From NCBI RefSeq assembly GCF_001956585.1, contig NZ_MSRR01000013.1, forward strand, positions 62,001 through 126,000: DNA of 64,000 nucleotides, given 5' to 3'. The DNA comes from Actinomyces naeslundii (GTDB lineage Bacteria; Actinomycetota; Actinomycetes; Actinomycetales; Actinomycetaceae). Below are positions 47,319-57,692 of this stretch, one piece after another. The position numbers and the translations under genes are program-made. The notes beneath the pieces were generated by a model, which was not told where the DNA came from, did no database searches, and worked only from the letters and a program-made list of their open reading frames with translations. Numbering within the stretch: position 1 is the stretch's first letter; each line of letters starts with the position of its first letter.

Positions 47319-48224
47319 ATGACACCTGCAGCCACCCGCCGCATCCCTGCGCCCTTATCCGCATTGACGGCTCTCGCGGCCCTCGCCCTGTCCGCGACCC
47401 TTGCGTTGGTCACGACTCCCAGTCACGCCGCCCCTCAGGCAGACTTCGACGTCAAGCTCACCATGAACGTCGACGTCACCATCAAGTCCAACGACACCTA
47501 CAACGTCCACATGGACATGATCGACTCCTCAACCGGCGTCGAGGCACTGACCGAAGACTCCTGCTCCGCAGAGAGCTTCAACGAGATCAGCTCCGATGAC
47601 TACTACAAGAACGCCAAGTTCACCTTCAAGGAGGAAGGCGACACCCGCACCTGCACCATTGAGGGATCCGGGAAGATTGCCGACGCCAAGGGAATCACCC
47701 ACGAGAAGGGCGAGTACATCGTCGATGCCACGTCGGGCGGCAGCTCTAGCACTGCCGATTCGGTACCGGGTCTTGAGCTGAACTACTCGGTGACCTTCCC
47801 CGGCAAGGTCACTGAGGCCGACGGCGGCAAGGTCGAGGGCAACAAGGTCACCTTCACCGACTCGATGAACCACAAGGTGAAGGGCAAGGACGGCTCCATC
47901 CCCATCTGGGTGTGGATCCTTGTCGGCGTGGGAGCCCTGGCCGTGGTCGGCGGTGCTGCCGCCTTCTTCATCATCCGCAGCAAGAAGAACAAGAGCCAGC
48001 CCTCCTATGGTGCTCCCGTTCAGGGCTACGACCCGAACCAGGCCTTCCCCGGCCAGCCCGGTCAGCAGGCGGGTTACGGTGCTCCTCAGGCCCAGCCCGG
48101 CCAGCAGGCGGGTTACGGTGCCCCTCAGGCCCAGCCCGGCCAGCAGGCGGGCTACGGCACCCCTCAGGCCCAGCCCGGACAGTCGCCTTACGGCGGACCC
48201 CAGCCCGGACAGGGCACCTACTGA
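47319..48224 (+). CDS. LppM-like membrane protein (paralogue 4)
   Basis: 301 residues. Ordinary signal peptide ending PSHAAPQ; domain from VKLTMNVDVTIKSNDTYNVH to SVTFPGKVTEADGGKVEGNK; Cys pair DSCSAESF and RTCTIEGSGK. Membrane helix IPIWVWILVGVGALAVVGGA, basic stop, then a tail with a 13-residue repeat (QQAGYGAPQAQPG), three copies. Leaderless: TACTGT (47307-47312), 6 nt, ATG. A strong hairpin and T-rich tract follow. Confidence 0.8.
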   Translation: MTPAATRRIPAPLSALTALAALALSATLALVTTPSHAAPQADFDVKLTMNVDVTIKSNDTYNVHMDMIDSSTGVEALTEDSCSAESFNEISSDDYYKNAKFTFKEEGDTRTCTIEGSGKIADAKGITHEKGEYIVDATSGGSSSTADSVPGLELNYSVTFPGKVTEADGGKVEGNKVTFTDSMNHKVKGKDGSIPIWVWILVGVGALAVVGGAAAFFIIRSKKNKSQPSYGAPVQGYDPNQAFPGQPGQQAGYGAPQAQPGQQAGYGAPQAQPGQQAGYGTPQAQPGQSPYGGPQPGQGTY

Positions 48225-48256
48225 CACCTGATTCACACTGATTCACACCATGCCAC

Positions 48257-48290
48257 CGGGGCTCCGGAGTCTTACGACTCCGGAGCCCCG
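48257..48290 (+). terminator. Intrinsic terminator with T-rich tail
   Basis: 15-bp perfect stem (48257-48271 with 48276-48290), TTAC loop, then a T-rich run to about 48317. Ends the transcript of paralogue 4. Confidence 0.85.
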
Positions 48291-48400
48291 CACCTTCTTT
48301 CAGCCTTTTTCTTTTCTCCGCTGTTATCCCAGGTTATATCGGCTGCCCCTTTCCGTACGTTCGCCTGTATCACCTCCGACAATCGTCTAGGGTGATGCCC

Positions 48401-49276
48401 ATGGCAGCAACTACTCCCCTGCGTCCCAGCCTGCGCGCACTGACATTCATCCCACTTCTTGCGTCCCTCGCACTTGTTTCCCCTGCGGGCAACGCATTGA
48501 CGCCCGCCTCAACAAGTCAAGACAGCCGAGGCTCCTACACCGTTGATATCACGATTAACAAGGACGACACCTATGACTACAAGGTGGCCGTCGCTCGAAA
48601 CGAGAAGAACTCTTCATCATCGGACGATCTGAAGGAGAGCTGCGAAGAGTCGACCGGTTCAGGATCCTTGGCGAACGCCAAGGCGACCTACTCCGAATCC
48701 GGTGGGCGTCCCACCTGCACCTTCACCGGGAAGGAGAAGATCTCCGAGAGCAATGACCTCATTGAGCACGTGGGTGACGAGTACGTCTTCGACACCGAGA
48801 GCGGAGACCTCTCCCGCGCCGATGACGACCTGGATTTCTCCCTGTCAGTCACCTTCCCCGGAAAAGTCACCAACTCCGACGGCGGGAAGATCGACGGAAC
48901 CACCGTCACCTTCAAAGAGCCCGGTGAGTACCGGGTGACCGGCAAGGACACTCCCGCCTTCCCATGGGTCTGGGTGATCCTCGGAGTGCTGGTGGTCGCA
49001 GCTGCCGGAGGCGGTGCCTTCTGGTACCTGAACAACCGCAAGAAGGCGACTCAGCAGCAGACGTATCAGGTGCCCCCGACCGCAGATGCGGGATACGCAC
49101 TCGGGCAGCCGCCGTCCCCTGCTCCCGGGCAGGCACCGGCACCCGGTTCGGTACCCCCACCGGCCTCGGCCCCAACCGGTCCGGACTACGTGCAGCAGGG
49201 ACACGACAGTGCGGCGGGCCCCGGCCCCGTTGTCCCTCCTTCTGACAACCAGCCAGGCTCACCGACCACCCACTGA
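48401..49276 (+). CDS. LppM-like membrane protein (paralogue 5)
   Basis: 291 residues. Signal peptide to SPAGNALTP; domain YTVDITINKDDTYDYKVAVA to SVTFPGKVTNSDGGKIDGTT; Cys pair ESCEEST and PTCTFTGKEK. Membrane helix WVWVILGVLVVAAAGGGAFW and a Pro-rich tail. Start chosen at ATG 48401: TAGGGT (48388-48393) lies 7 nt before it, the leaderless spacing of the paralogues; in-frame GTG 48392 and ATG 48395 are too close to the -10. A hairpin with TTTT follows. Confidence 0.8.
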   Translation: MAATTPLRPSLRALTFIPLLASLALVSPAGNALTPASTSQDSRGSYTVDITINKDDTYDYKVAVARNEKNSSSSDDLKESCEESTGSGSLANAKATYSESGGRPTCTFTGKEKISESNDLIEHVGDEYVFDTESGDLSRADDDLDFSLSVTFPGKVTNSDGGKIDGTTVTFKEPGEYRVTGKDTPAFPWVWVILGVLVVAAAGGGAFWYLNNRKKATQQQTYQVPPTADAGYALGQPPSPAPGQAPAPGSVPPPASAPTGPDYVQQGHDSAAGPGPVVPPSDNQPGSPTTH

Positions 49277-49284
49277 AGTCGACC

Positions 49285-49338
49285 ACGGCGGCCCTGAGCA
49301 ACATGCCAGCCATGCACTGCGCTCAGGGCCGCCGTTTT
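49285..49338 (+). terminator. Intrinsic terminator after paralogue 5
   Basis: 15-bp stem (49285-49299 with 49321-49335), 21-nt loop, then TTTT. Between the convergent paralogue 5 and purA genes. Confidence 0.75.
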
Positions 49339-49433
49339 CATGCAACGAAGTCAGTGGCGCCTGCCCTCCGTTCACACAGATTTGAGGCGGGAGAGGCACC
49401 GTCCCACCCTTCGGCGCACCCCGCCGACAGGCG

Positions 49434-50735
<1,302 letters not shown>

Positions 50736-50848
50736 TCAGTGACGGCGTGCCGGTGGACACACCGCCCTCAAGCCTACCGGAGCCCGAGGACAAAGATCCC
50801 GATGACGATCCAGTCCCAACCGACCGAGGAGACGATACGGTGGGGTGC

Positions 50849-51883
50849 ATGCCTCATGTCACCGTCCGCCCCATCTCCGCACCGCGCTCTGCGCTGGCGT
50901 TCCTCTTCGTCCTGACCGTAGTCGCCGCCCTGGCTCTGGCCGGCGCACCTGGGCACGCCCTTCCCTTGGCTGAGGACGACGTCAGCATGACGGTGTCCAG
51001 TGAGATCGTGGTCAAGGAAGACGAGACCTATACCGCGAAGTTCACGATGTCGGAGCGCGGGTCCACCCCGACGCTGAGCAAGAGCATCTGCAACAAGGAA
51101 ACGTTCGACGCCGACGAGTCGAACGCCAAGGACGTCACGGTCGAGTTCAAGGACGAGGGCGACACTCGCAGCTGTATCCTGCAGGGATCCGGTTCGGTCT
51201 CAGACTCATCGAGCAGCGTCTCGCACAGCGGGGACGAGTTCACCGTCACAACCCCCGACTTCAACGATCAGTCCTCCAGCACCACCTTCAACATCACTCA
51301 GGCGGTGACCTTCCCCGGCGAGGTCACCGAAGCCGACGGCGGCAAGGTTGACGGCACCAAGGTCTCCTTCAACGATGGGGACTCTCACCAGGTCAAGGGG
51401 AAGGACAAAGCCGCTGCCGGCGCGACGCCTAGCAGCTCTCAGGAGAGCACAGGAAGGAGCAGCTCCACTCCCACCTGGGCGTGGTTGCTGATGGGAGCAA
51501 TCCCAGCGGCCGCTATCGGTGGAGGCGTCGCGGTTGCCATGAGCCAGCGGAAGAAGAAGCATCAGACCCAGTTCGCTTCCTACGCGACTCCCGCTCAGGG
51601 CTATGACCCCAACCAGGCCCTCTTCAGCCAGCCGGGTCAGCCCTACCAGCCGGGTCAGCCCTACCAGCAGCCTTACAACGGCCAACCGGGTCAGCCCTAC
51701 CAGCCAGGTGACGCAGGGCCGGCACCCCACCCCTACCAGCAGCCTTACAACGGCCAACCGGGCCAGTTCAGCCAGCCGGGTCAGCCCTACCAGCCGGGTG
51801 ACGCAGGGCCGGCACCCCACCCCTACCAGCAGCCTTACAACGGCCAACCGGGTCAGTTCGGCCAGCCGGACCAGAGGCTCTAA
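50849..51883 (+). CDS. LppM-like membrane protein (paralogue 6)
   Basis: 344 residues, separated from the other paralogues by purA. Signal peptide to GAPGHALPLA; domain MTVSSEIVVKEDETYTAKFT to AVTFPGEVTEADGGKVDGTK; Cys pair SICNKETF and RSCILQGSGS. Membrane helix WAWLLMGAIPAAAIGGGVAV, basic stop, then a ~105-residue tail of PGQPYQP and PYQQPYNGQ repeats. Leaderless: TACGGT (50836-50841), 7 nt, ATG at 50849; the frame runs further upstream to 50747 but that part lacks the signal peptide. A terminator hairpin follows. Confidence 0.8.
   Translation: MPHVTVRPISAPRSALAFLFVLTVVAALALAGAPGHALPLAEDDVSMTVSSEIVVKEDETYTAKFTMSERGSTPTLSKSICNKETFDADESNAKDVTVEFKDEGDTRSCILQGSGSVSDSSSSVSHSGDEFTVTTPDFNDQSSSTTFNITQAVTFPGEVTEADGGKVDGTKVSFNDGDSHQVKGKDKAAAGATPSSSQESTGRSSSTPTWAWLLMGAIPAAAIGGGVAVAMSQRKKKHQTQFASYATPAQGYDPNQALFSQPGQPYQPGQPYQQPYNGQPGQPYQPGDAGPAPHPYQQPYNGQPGQFSQPGQPYQPGDAGPAPHPYQQPYNGQPGQFGQPDQRL
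51660..51870 (+). repeat. Repeats encoding the PGQPYQP tail
   Basis: Near-identical blocks encoding QQPYNGQPGQ...GDAGPAPHPY recur two to three times. Copies differ by small insertions (an extra QFSQPGQ unit), so length changes by slippage or recombination are likely. Confidence 0.7.
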
Positions 51884-51900
51884 GGACTGCCAGCAACTGT

Positions 51901-51934
51901 GATGGTCCCGGAATCTCCTGATTCCGGGACCATC
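51901..51934. terminator. Perfect 15-bp bidirectional hairpin
   Basis: 51901-51915 pairs with 51920-51934 around a TCCT loop, between convergent paralogue 6 and the DUF624 gene. Confidence 0.75.
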
Positions 51935-51978
51935 ATGCTAGACGGGCGGCAAGCAGGCGTCGCTCACCCCGAACCGAG

Positions 51979-52641
51979 TCACCCGCTTCGGGGCGCCGGC
52001 ACCGGAGCACCGAGCGCCGTCATCGTGGAGCGCTGGAGCAGGGCGATGAGGTAGGCCTGGAAGGCCGGTCCGATGAGGACCATGAACCATGCAACCGCGG
52101 CCCGCGCAGCCGGCAGCTCCCGGAAGGCCGCCACCGGCGCAACCGTGATCACCAGAGCGAGTGCCGTGATCCCAAGGCGCCCCACCGCGAGCCGAACCGC
52201 GTTGGACAGGTGCCGCATGAGCGGCGCATCGAAGAAGGCCACCAGCGCCACCAACCAGATGAGGACCGCGGCCAGGAGGACTCCCCCAGCCAGCACCACC
52301 CCGGACAGCGCACCACTCACGGTGCCGTGCTGGCCCTCCGGGGAGGAGCCTGCCAGGACCAGGTACTCCCAGCCGCCGAGGGTCACCAGTACGAGCACCG
52401 GCAGCCACCAGGTCAGGGACTGGCTCAGGTTGAGGCGGAAGGAACGCCACCAGGTGGTAACGACCGCCGGGTCGCCGTCGGCCGCCATCTCACCGGCGAC
52501 ACGGGCGCAGGCCGTCAGTGAGGCGCCTGCCGTCACCACCGGCAGGCAGCCGGCCAGGGTGAGGACGTTGAGGATGACGACGTCGGCCGCTGCGGACCAG
52601 GCCCGGTAGGCCGGACTGTCGGGGCCGGGGAACAGCGCCAC
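51979..52641 (-). CDS. DUF624 (YesL-like) membrane protein
   Basis: 220 residues, about five membrane segments. N-terminus AADVVILNVLTLAGCLPVVT and the following TWWRSFRLNLSQSL match DUF624/YesL proteins, which are commonly encoded next to sugar ABC importers and whose function is unknown. GTG start with AAGGAG upstream. It lies after the two permeases on the same strand, but a hairpin separates them, so it may be transcribed partly or fully on its own. Confidence 0.8.
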   Translation of the reverse strand: MALFPGPDSPAYRAWSAAADVVILNVLTLAGCLPVVTAGASLTACARVAGEMAADGDPAVVTTWWRSFRLNLSQSLTWWLPVLVLVTLGGWEYLVLAGSSPEGQHGTVSGALSGVVLAGGVLLAAVLIWLVALVAFFDAPLMRHLSNAVRLAVGRLGITALALVITVAPVAAFRELPAARAAVAWFMVLIGPAFQAYLIALLQRSTMTALGAPVPAPRSG

Positions 52642-52687
52642 GGAATCTCCTTCATGCGGGCTCGAGCAGTAACAGGGGAAAATGATA

Positions 52688-52730
52688 CGGGCGGTTCTCG
52701 GTGCCCACGGTGGGGCCCGAGAACCGCCCG
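52688..52730 (-). terminator. Hairpin after the permease genes
   Basis: 14-bp stem (52688-52701 with 52717-52730), 15-nt loop, 23 nt after the stop of the second permease gene. Confidence 0.7.
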
Positions 52731-52752
52731 ATTCAGGACTCGTGCGCAGGCA

Positions 52753-53658
52753 TCAGCCCTTGACCGCTCCTGCGGCGACGCCCTCGATGATGTGCTTCTG
52801 ACCGAAGAGGTAGAAGGCCACGATCGGGACGATGGCGAAGACGAGCATGGCCATCTGGGCACCCATGTCACGGTTTCCGTTGGAGCCGACGAGCGACTGG
52901 ATGACGATCGGGATCGTCTTGTAACGATCGTCCTGACCGATGACGAGGTTGGGCAGGAGGAAGTCGTTCCACACCCACATGGCGTTGAGGATTGCCACGG
53001 TGACCGCCGTCGGCTTGAGCAACGGCATGACCACCTTGAAGTAGGTCTGCAGCGGGGAGCAGCCGTCCATGTAGGCGGCCTCCTCGATCTCCATGGGGAT
53101 CGACTTGATGAAGCCGGCGAACAGGAAGACGGACAGCCCGCCGCCGAATCCGAGGTAGAGGACGATCATGCCCCAGGGCGTGGCCAGGCCGAGCATGTCG
53201 GCGACCTTGACGGTGGGGAACATGACCATCTGGAACGGAGCGATCATGGAGAAGGCGAAGGCGTAGTAGATCGCCGAGGTCCACCAGGTCTTGATGCGGG
53301 TGATGTAGTAGGCGGTCATCGCCGTCAGGAACACGATGACGACGACGGAGCCCACCGTGATGAACAGCGACCAGCCCATGGCGCTGGCGAAGCCCGACAG
53401 GGCCAGGCCGGTGGCGTAGTTGTCCAGGCCGGCGAAGGTCTTGGGGGTCGGCAGGGCGAAGGGGCTGTCGGAGATGTAGAACTTGCCCTTGAAGGAGTTG
53501 ATGAGGATGAAGGCCAGGGGGATGACCCATACGAAGGCCAGGATCCCCAGCACGCCCACGAGAGCGTTCTGTCCGGGTGTGTGCGCAGCGGTCTTCCGAC
53601 TCGCGTTGCGAGTGGGGGCGGCGGATCCGGGGACGTGGGTCTGGACGGCGGTGCTCAC
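52753..53658 (-). CDS. Sugar ABC transporter permease (MalG type)
   Basis: 301 residues, six membrane segments. The ATPase-contact loop (EAA motif) reads EEAAYMDGCSPLQTYFKVVM. Family: carbohydrate-uptake CUT1 permeases. Its start overlaps the other permease's stop by 4 nt. No ATPase gene is nearby, so a shared MsiK-type ATPase is likely. Substrate unknown; the DUF624 neighbour suggests an oligosaccharide or plant/host glycan breakdown product. Confidence 0.92.
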   Translation of the reverse strand: MSTAVQTHVPGSAAPTRNASRKTAAHTPGQNALVGVLGILAFVWVIPLAFILINSFKGKFYISDSPFALPTPKTFAGLDNYATGLALSGFASAMGWSLFITVGSVVVIVFLTAMTAYYITRIKTWWTSAIYYAFAFSMIAPFQMVMFPTVKVADMLGLATPWGMIVLYLGFGGGLSVFLFAGFIKSIPMEIEEAAYMDGCSPLQTYFKVVMPLLKPTAVTVAILNAMWVWNDFLLPNLVIGQDDRYKTIPIVIQSLVGSNGNRDMGAQMAMLVFAIVPIVAFYLFGQKHIIEGVAAGAVKG

Positions 53659-54500
53659 GCGTCGACCTCCTTGGAACGAGTGGCGCGCAGCTGGATGAGC
53701 GCGATGGCGGCGACGATGAGGAAGAAGACGACGGCCTCGGCCTGGGCGACGCCCTCCTGGCCGATCTTCTTGTACATCGTGTTGACAATGCTGAGCGCGG
53801 CCATCTGGGTCTGCTTGGCCGGTGCCCCGTTGGTCAGAGCGAGGTTCTGGTCGTACATCTTGAAGGTGTTGGCCAGGGTGAGGAACAGGCAGATGGTGAT
53901 CGAGGGCATGATCATCGGCAGCGTCACGTTGCGCAGCGTCTGCCAGCGACTAGCGCCGTCGATCTGGGAGGCCTCGATGAGCTCGGGCGGCACGTTCTGC
54001 AGACCGGCGATGTAGATGACCATCATGTAGCCCATAAGCTGCCAGTTGACGAGCATGACCAGGCCGGCCAGTCCCAGTCGCCAGTCATTGACGATCGTCT
54101 GGCCCCAGCGCTGGAGGATCGCATTGAGCATGACCTGCCAGGTGTAGCCCAGGACGATGCCGCCGATGAGATTGGGCATGAAGAAGACAGCGCGGAAGAA
54201 GTTGGTGCCGCGCAGCTTGCGGGTCAGGAAGTAGGCCAGGGCGAAGGCGCCCAGGTTCACCGTGACGATCGAGATGACCGAGACGACGGCGGTGAAGACG
54301 AGCGCCTGAGGGAAGTCGCTGCGCTCCCCCAGGGCCCTGGCGTAGTTGTCAGTACCGACGAACCGCGCGTTGGTCAGAGTGCTGAACTTGGTGAAGGAGA
54401 GATAGAGCCCCATGAAGAAGGGGACGATGAACGCGATCATGAAGGCCAACAGGGTCGGCCCCGCAAAAACTGGGAAGAACTTTTTCAGTGCCTTGGTCAT
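53655..54500 (-). CDS. Sugar ABC transporter permease (MalF type)
   Basis: 281 residues, six membrane segments (FAGPTLLAFMIAFIVPFFMG first). EAA loop EASQIDGASRWQTLRNVTLP. Pairs with the MalG-type permease. ATG 54500 was chosen for the GAGG site upstream; the upstream extension to 54548 (GRPGGCRSHLEAD) lacks family similarity. It lies 194 nt downstream of the binding-protein gene, the same order as in many CUT1 operons. Confidence 0.92.
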   Translation of the reverse strand: MTKALKKFFPVFAGPTLLAFMIAFIVPFFMGLYLSFTKFSTLTNARFVGTDNYARALGERSDFPQALVFTAVVSVISIVTVNLGAFALAYFLTRKLRGTNFFRAVFFMPNLIGGIVLGYTWQVMLNAILQRWGQTIVNDWRLGLAGLVMLVNWQLMGYMMVIYIAGLQNVPPELIEASQIDGASRWQTLRNVTLPMIMPSITICLFLTLANTFKMYDQNLALTNGAPAKQTQMAALSIVNTMYKKIGQEGVAQAEAVVFFLIVAAIALIQLRATRSKEVDA

Positions 54501-54694
54501 ATCTGCCTCGAGGTGCGACCGGCACCCGCCGGGACGGCCGGGTACCAAAGGGCTCCCGCCGGGGCGGCAACGCGCAAGCCGATTGGCTCCGGGCGCGCCG
54601 CCCCGGACGGAAAGGGTATGGGGAGATGAGTCGCCACCACGCCGCCGTCGACGGACTCAGGCGGTCCCGGTCGGGCTGAGGCGACTCGACGGTG

Positions 54695-56038
54695 TCAGCT
54701 CTCCTTAGCCGACTTCTTCTCGGAGGCCCAGGTGGTCACGAAGAAGTCCTTGACCTTCGCCCAGTCAGCGCTGCCGGAAGCGTACTGAGCCAGGTGCTGG
54801 CCGAGCTGGTCCTTGAAGTCCTGGCTCGGGAAGGTCGGGAAGACCCACTTGACGGGCGTGAGGTCCTTGTTGGTGATGGCCGCAGCGACCTCCTTGCCCA
54901 GCGGGTCGGAGGGGGCCAGCTCGGCGTAGGCCTTGTAGGGCGCGATGATGCTGAGCTTCTCGGCGGCGAGCTTGGAGCCCTCGGCGTCGGTGAACAGCCA
55001 GGTGAGGAAATCCTTGGTGGCCTTCTGGTCACCTTCAGCGGCCTGGGAGTTGATCGTCAGGTAGTTCTCGGTACCGATGGCGATGTTGGCCTTGTCCTCA
55101 CCGGACACGCCGACATAGATCGGCAGGAAGTGGACGTCCTCAGCCTTGACCGTGTTGCCGGAGACCTCGGAGATCTGCGACCAGCCCCAGTTGCCGTTCT
55201 GGACCATGGCGGCCTTGCCCAGGGCGAAGTCGGCCATGGAGTCGGTGACCGTCTTGGCGCTGGCCTCGGTGGGCTTGATCGTGGAGTTGTTGAGGTAGAG
55301 GTCGAAGATCTTCTTGTAGTTGTCCGAGTAGGTCAGCTTGATCTCGTCGAGGTCGTCGACCTTGTCGTCGCGGTACTCGTAGTAGACGGGGTAGTTGGCC
55401 AGGTGGGTCTGCCAGCGCCAGTCCTCGCCGGGAGACAGCGAGGTCGCGGCAAAGACACCCTCGATACCGAGGTCGGCCTTCTTGGCCTGCATGTCCTCGA
55501 CGACCTCCTTGAGCTTGTCGAAGCCCTTGATCTGGTCAACGGCGGTGGCCTTGGCGCCCTCCATGGCGAAGTACTTTTTGAGGATGGCGGCGTTGTAGAT
55601 GATGCCGTAGCCCTCGATGGCCAGCGGCACGCCCACGACCTTGTCCTCATCCCCCTTGAGGGCCAGGGACGCGTCCGTCATCTGCTTGGTGAAGTCGGCG
55701 TCGGACAGGTCGGAGGCGTACTCCTTCCAGTTGCCGTAGCCCACGGGGCCGTTGAGGTTGAACAGCGTGGGCGGGTTGGACTTGGCGACCTCGGACTTCA
55801 GAGTCTGCTCGTAGGTGCCGGAAGCGGCAGTGACGACCTTGACGGCGACACCGGTCTTCTTCGTGTAGGCAGCCGCAATGTCCTTGAAGGCCTGCTCCGA
55901 CTCGGGCTTGAAGTTGAGGAAGTAGACACCTCCATCGCCGTCGGAACCGGACGAGCTCTTCGAGCAGGCCGCCAGAGTCGCGGCGACAGCGAACACGGCG
56001 GTTCCGCCCAGCATGGAGCGGCGGGAGATGAGTCGCAT
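54695..56038 (-). CDS. Sugar ABC transporter substrate-binding lipoprotein
   Basis: 447 residues, family 1 extracellular solute-binding protein. Signal peptide with twin Arg (RLISRRSMLGG) and lipobox TLAACSKS, so it is exported, possibly by Tat, and lipid-anchored. AFKDIAAAYTKKTGVAVKVV and GIIYNAAILKKYFAMEG are typical. ATG 56038 follows AGGAGG; the 59-residue upstream extension is Arg-rich and not credible. First gene of the importer operon. The substrate is not evident. Confidence 0.92.
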   Translation of the reverse strand: MRLISRRSMLGGTAVFAVAATLAACSKSSSGSDGDGGVYFLNFKPESEQAFKDIAAAYTKKTGVAVKVVTAASGTYEQTLKSEVAKSNPPTLFNLNGPVGYGNWKEYASDLSDADFTKQMTDASLALKGDEDKVVGVPLAIEGYGIIYNAAILKKYFAMEGAKATAVDQIKGFDKLKEVVEDMQAKKADLGIEGVFAATSLSPGEDWRWQTHLANYPVYYEYRDDKVDDLDEIKLTYSDNYKKIFDLYLNNSTIKPTEASAKTVTDSMADFALGKAAMVQNGNWGWSQISEVSGNTVKAEDVHFLPIYVGVSGEDKANIAIGTENYLTINSQAAEGDQKATKDFLTWLFTDAEGSKLAAEKLSIIAPYKAYAELAPSDPLGKEVAAAITNKDLTPVKWVFPTFPSQDFKDQLGQHLAQYASGSADWAKVKDFFVTTWASEKKSAKES

Positions 56039-56445
56039 TGGGAGTCCTCCTTTGGACACATGGGACAGGTACGGACGAGGCGTCCGCGAGGTGCGACTGC
56101 CGTGTCGCCGGCGGCGGACCCGTCGGCTCAACGGCGACGACCAATCATGGCACATTCTCGCCCAGATTGCTGCAAGGCTTGCAACCAGTGACCCAGGTCT
56201 CTTCATCGACGCCAAGGTCGACGTCGCTGTCGATCGCTTTATTTCGCACTAATCCAGCCCATTCCACCTCCCGTCAGGACCAGCGACGCAGGAGTGCACT
56301 CCCTGCAAGAATGTAACCACTCGGCCGTTTCAGCGTCGGACGCCGGCAGGGTCAGCCCTCCCGTCACCTCGGTACGCGGACACGACGCGGCTCCGACACC
56401 ATGATGGCGCCGGAGCCACGTACAGCGATCAGTCGCCGCTCAGTC
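56039..56445. other. Intergenic region upstream of the sugar importer
   Basis: About 400 bases without a convincing gene. It should hold the promoter and operator of the importer (minus strand); I cannot define a repressor site. A weak 7-bp hairpin (56389-56395 with 56411-56417) lies on the fba side. Confidence 0.4.
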
Positions 56446-56468
56446 CTTCACCCCTGCGCGGGGTGAGG
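56446..56468 (-). terminator. Hairpin just after fba
   Basis: TCACCCC (56448-56454) pairs with GGGGTGA (56460-56466), starting 3-5 nt after the fba stop. Short but GC-rich; no T-tract. Confidence 0.45.
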
Positions 56469-56470
56469 GC

Positions 56471-57520
56471 TCACTTGCGGGCGGAGCCGACGGAGCCGAG
56501 GCGCTCGCAGGCCTCGACGACGCGGGCGGCCATGCCCTCCTCGGCGGCCTTGCCCCAGGCGCGCGGGTCGTACTGCTTCTTGTTGCCGACCTCGCCGTCG
56601 ACCTTGAGGACGCCCTCGTAGTTGGTGTACATCCAGCCGGCGACCGGGCGGGTGTAGGCGTACTGGGTGTCGGTGTCGACGTTCATCTTGATGACGCCGT
56701 TGCGCACCGCGGTGGCGATCTCCTCGTCGGTGGAGCCGGAGCCGCCGTGCATGACCAGGTCGAAGGGCGAGTTCTTGTCGCCGACCTTGGAGGACAGGCG
56801 GTCGCCGAGGCGCTTGGCGACCTCGTCCTGGATCTCGCCGAGGATCTCCGGGCGGAGCTTGACGTGACCGGGCTTGTAGGAGCCGTGGACGTTGCCGAAG
56901 GTCAGAGCGGTGATGTAGCGGCCGTTCTCGCCCAGGCCGAGGGCCTCGACGGCCTTCCAGGCGTCGTCGGCGGTGGTGTAGAGGTTGGCGTTCTCCTCGC
57001 CCTTGATGCCGTCTTCCTCGCCACCCACGGCACCGATCTCGATCTCGAGAACGACGTTGGCGGCCTTGGCGCGCTTGAGCATGTCGACGGCGATCTCGAT
57101 GTTGTCGTCGAGGGCCTCGGCGGAGCCGTCCCACATGTGGGAGTTGAACATCGGCAGCTCGCCGTTCTTGACCTGCTCGGCCTCGATCTCCATGAGCGGG
57201 TGGATCCAGTCGGCCAGGAGCTTCTTGGGGCAGTGGTCGGTGTGCAGACCGATGGTGACGGGGTAGAGGTCACCCACGGCGCGGGCGTAGGCGGTGAAGG
57301 CGATCGAGCCCTTGACGCGGTCGAGGCGCGAGGACCCGGACCAGTAGGCGGCACCACCGTTGGAGATCTGGACGATGCCGTCGGACTCGGCGTCGGCGAA
57401 GCCCTTGAGGGCGGCGGACAGAGTCTGGGACGAGGTGACGTTGATCGCGGGGATGGCGTACTTGCCGGCCTTCGCGCGGTCAAGCATGTCGGCGTAGGAC
57501 TCCGGGGTTGCAATGGCCAC
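56471..57520 (-). CDS. fba: Class II fructose-bisphosphate aldolase
   Basis: 349 residues, Zn-dependent aldolase of glycolysis and gluconeogenesis; cleaves fructose 1,6-bisphosphate to DHAP and G3P. Zn ligands in GLHTDHCPKK and NVHGSYKPG, further motifs EIEIGAVGGEEDG and MHGGSGSTDEEI. GTG start at 57520 with AGGAGG upstream; the frame extends to 57601 without similarity. Monocistronic. Confidence 0.96.
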   Translation of the reverse strand: MAIATPESYADMLDRAKAGKYAIPAINVTSSQTLSAALKGFADAESDGIVQISNGGAAYWSGSSRLDRVKGSIAFTAYARAVGDLYPVTIGLHTDHCPKKLLADWIHPLMEIEAEQVKNGELPMFNSHMWDGSAEALDDNIEIAVDMLKRAKAANVVLEIEIGAVGGEEDGIKGEENANLYTTADDAWKAVEALGLGENGRYITALTFGNVHGSYKPGHVKLRPEILGEIQDEVAKRLGDRLSSKVGDKNSPFDLVMHGGSGSTDEEIATAVRNGVIKMNVDTDTQYAYTRPVAGWMYTNYEGVLKVDGEVGNKKQYDPRAWGKAAEEGMAARVVEACERLGSVGSARK

Positions 57521-57692
57521 TGGGTGCCTCCTGATTTCTGTATGAGTCAGTGGTGCGAGGCCGATTGTTCCACGAATTCGGACCGAGGTGAACCGGATCA
57601 TGGTCCTGGGTGAGTTCCCTGACCTGTTCAGGACCGGTTTGGTTCCGCCGCTCGAGAGACGGGGCGATACAGCGGGCCTCCAGCGCCCGGAG

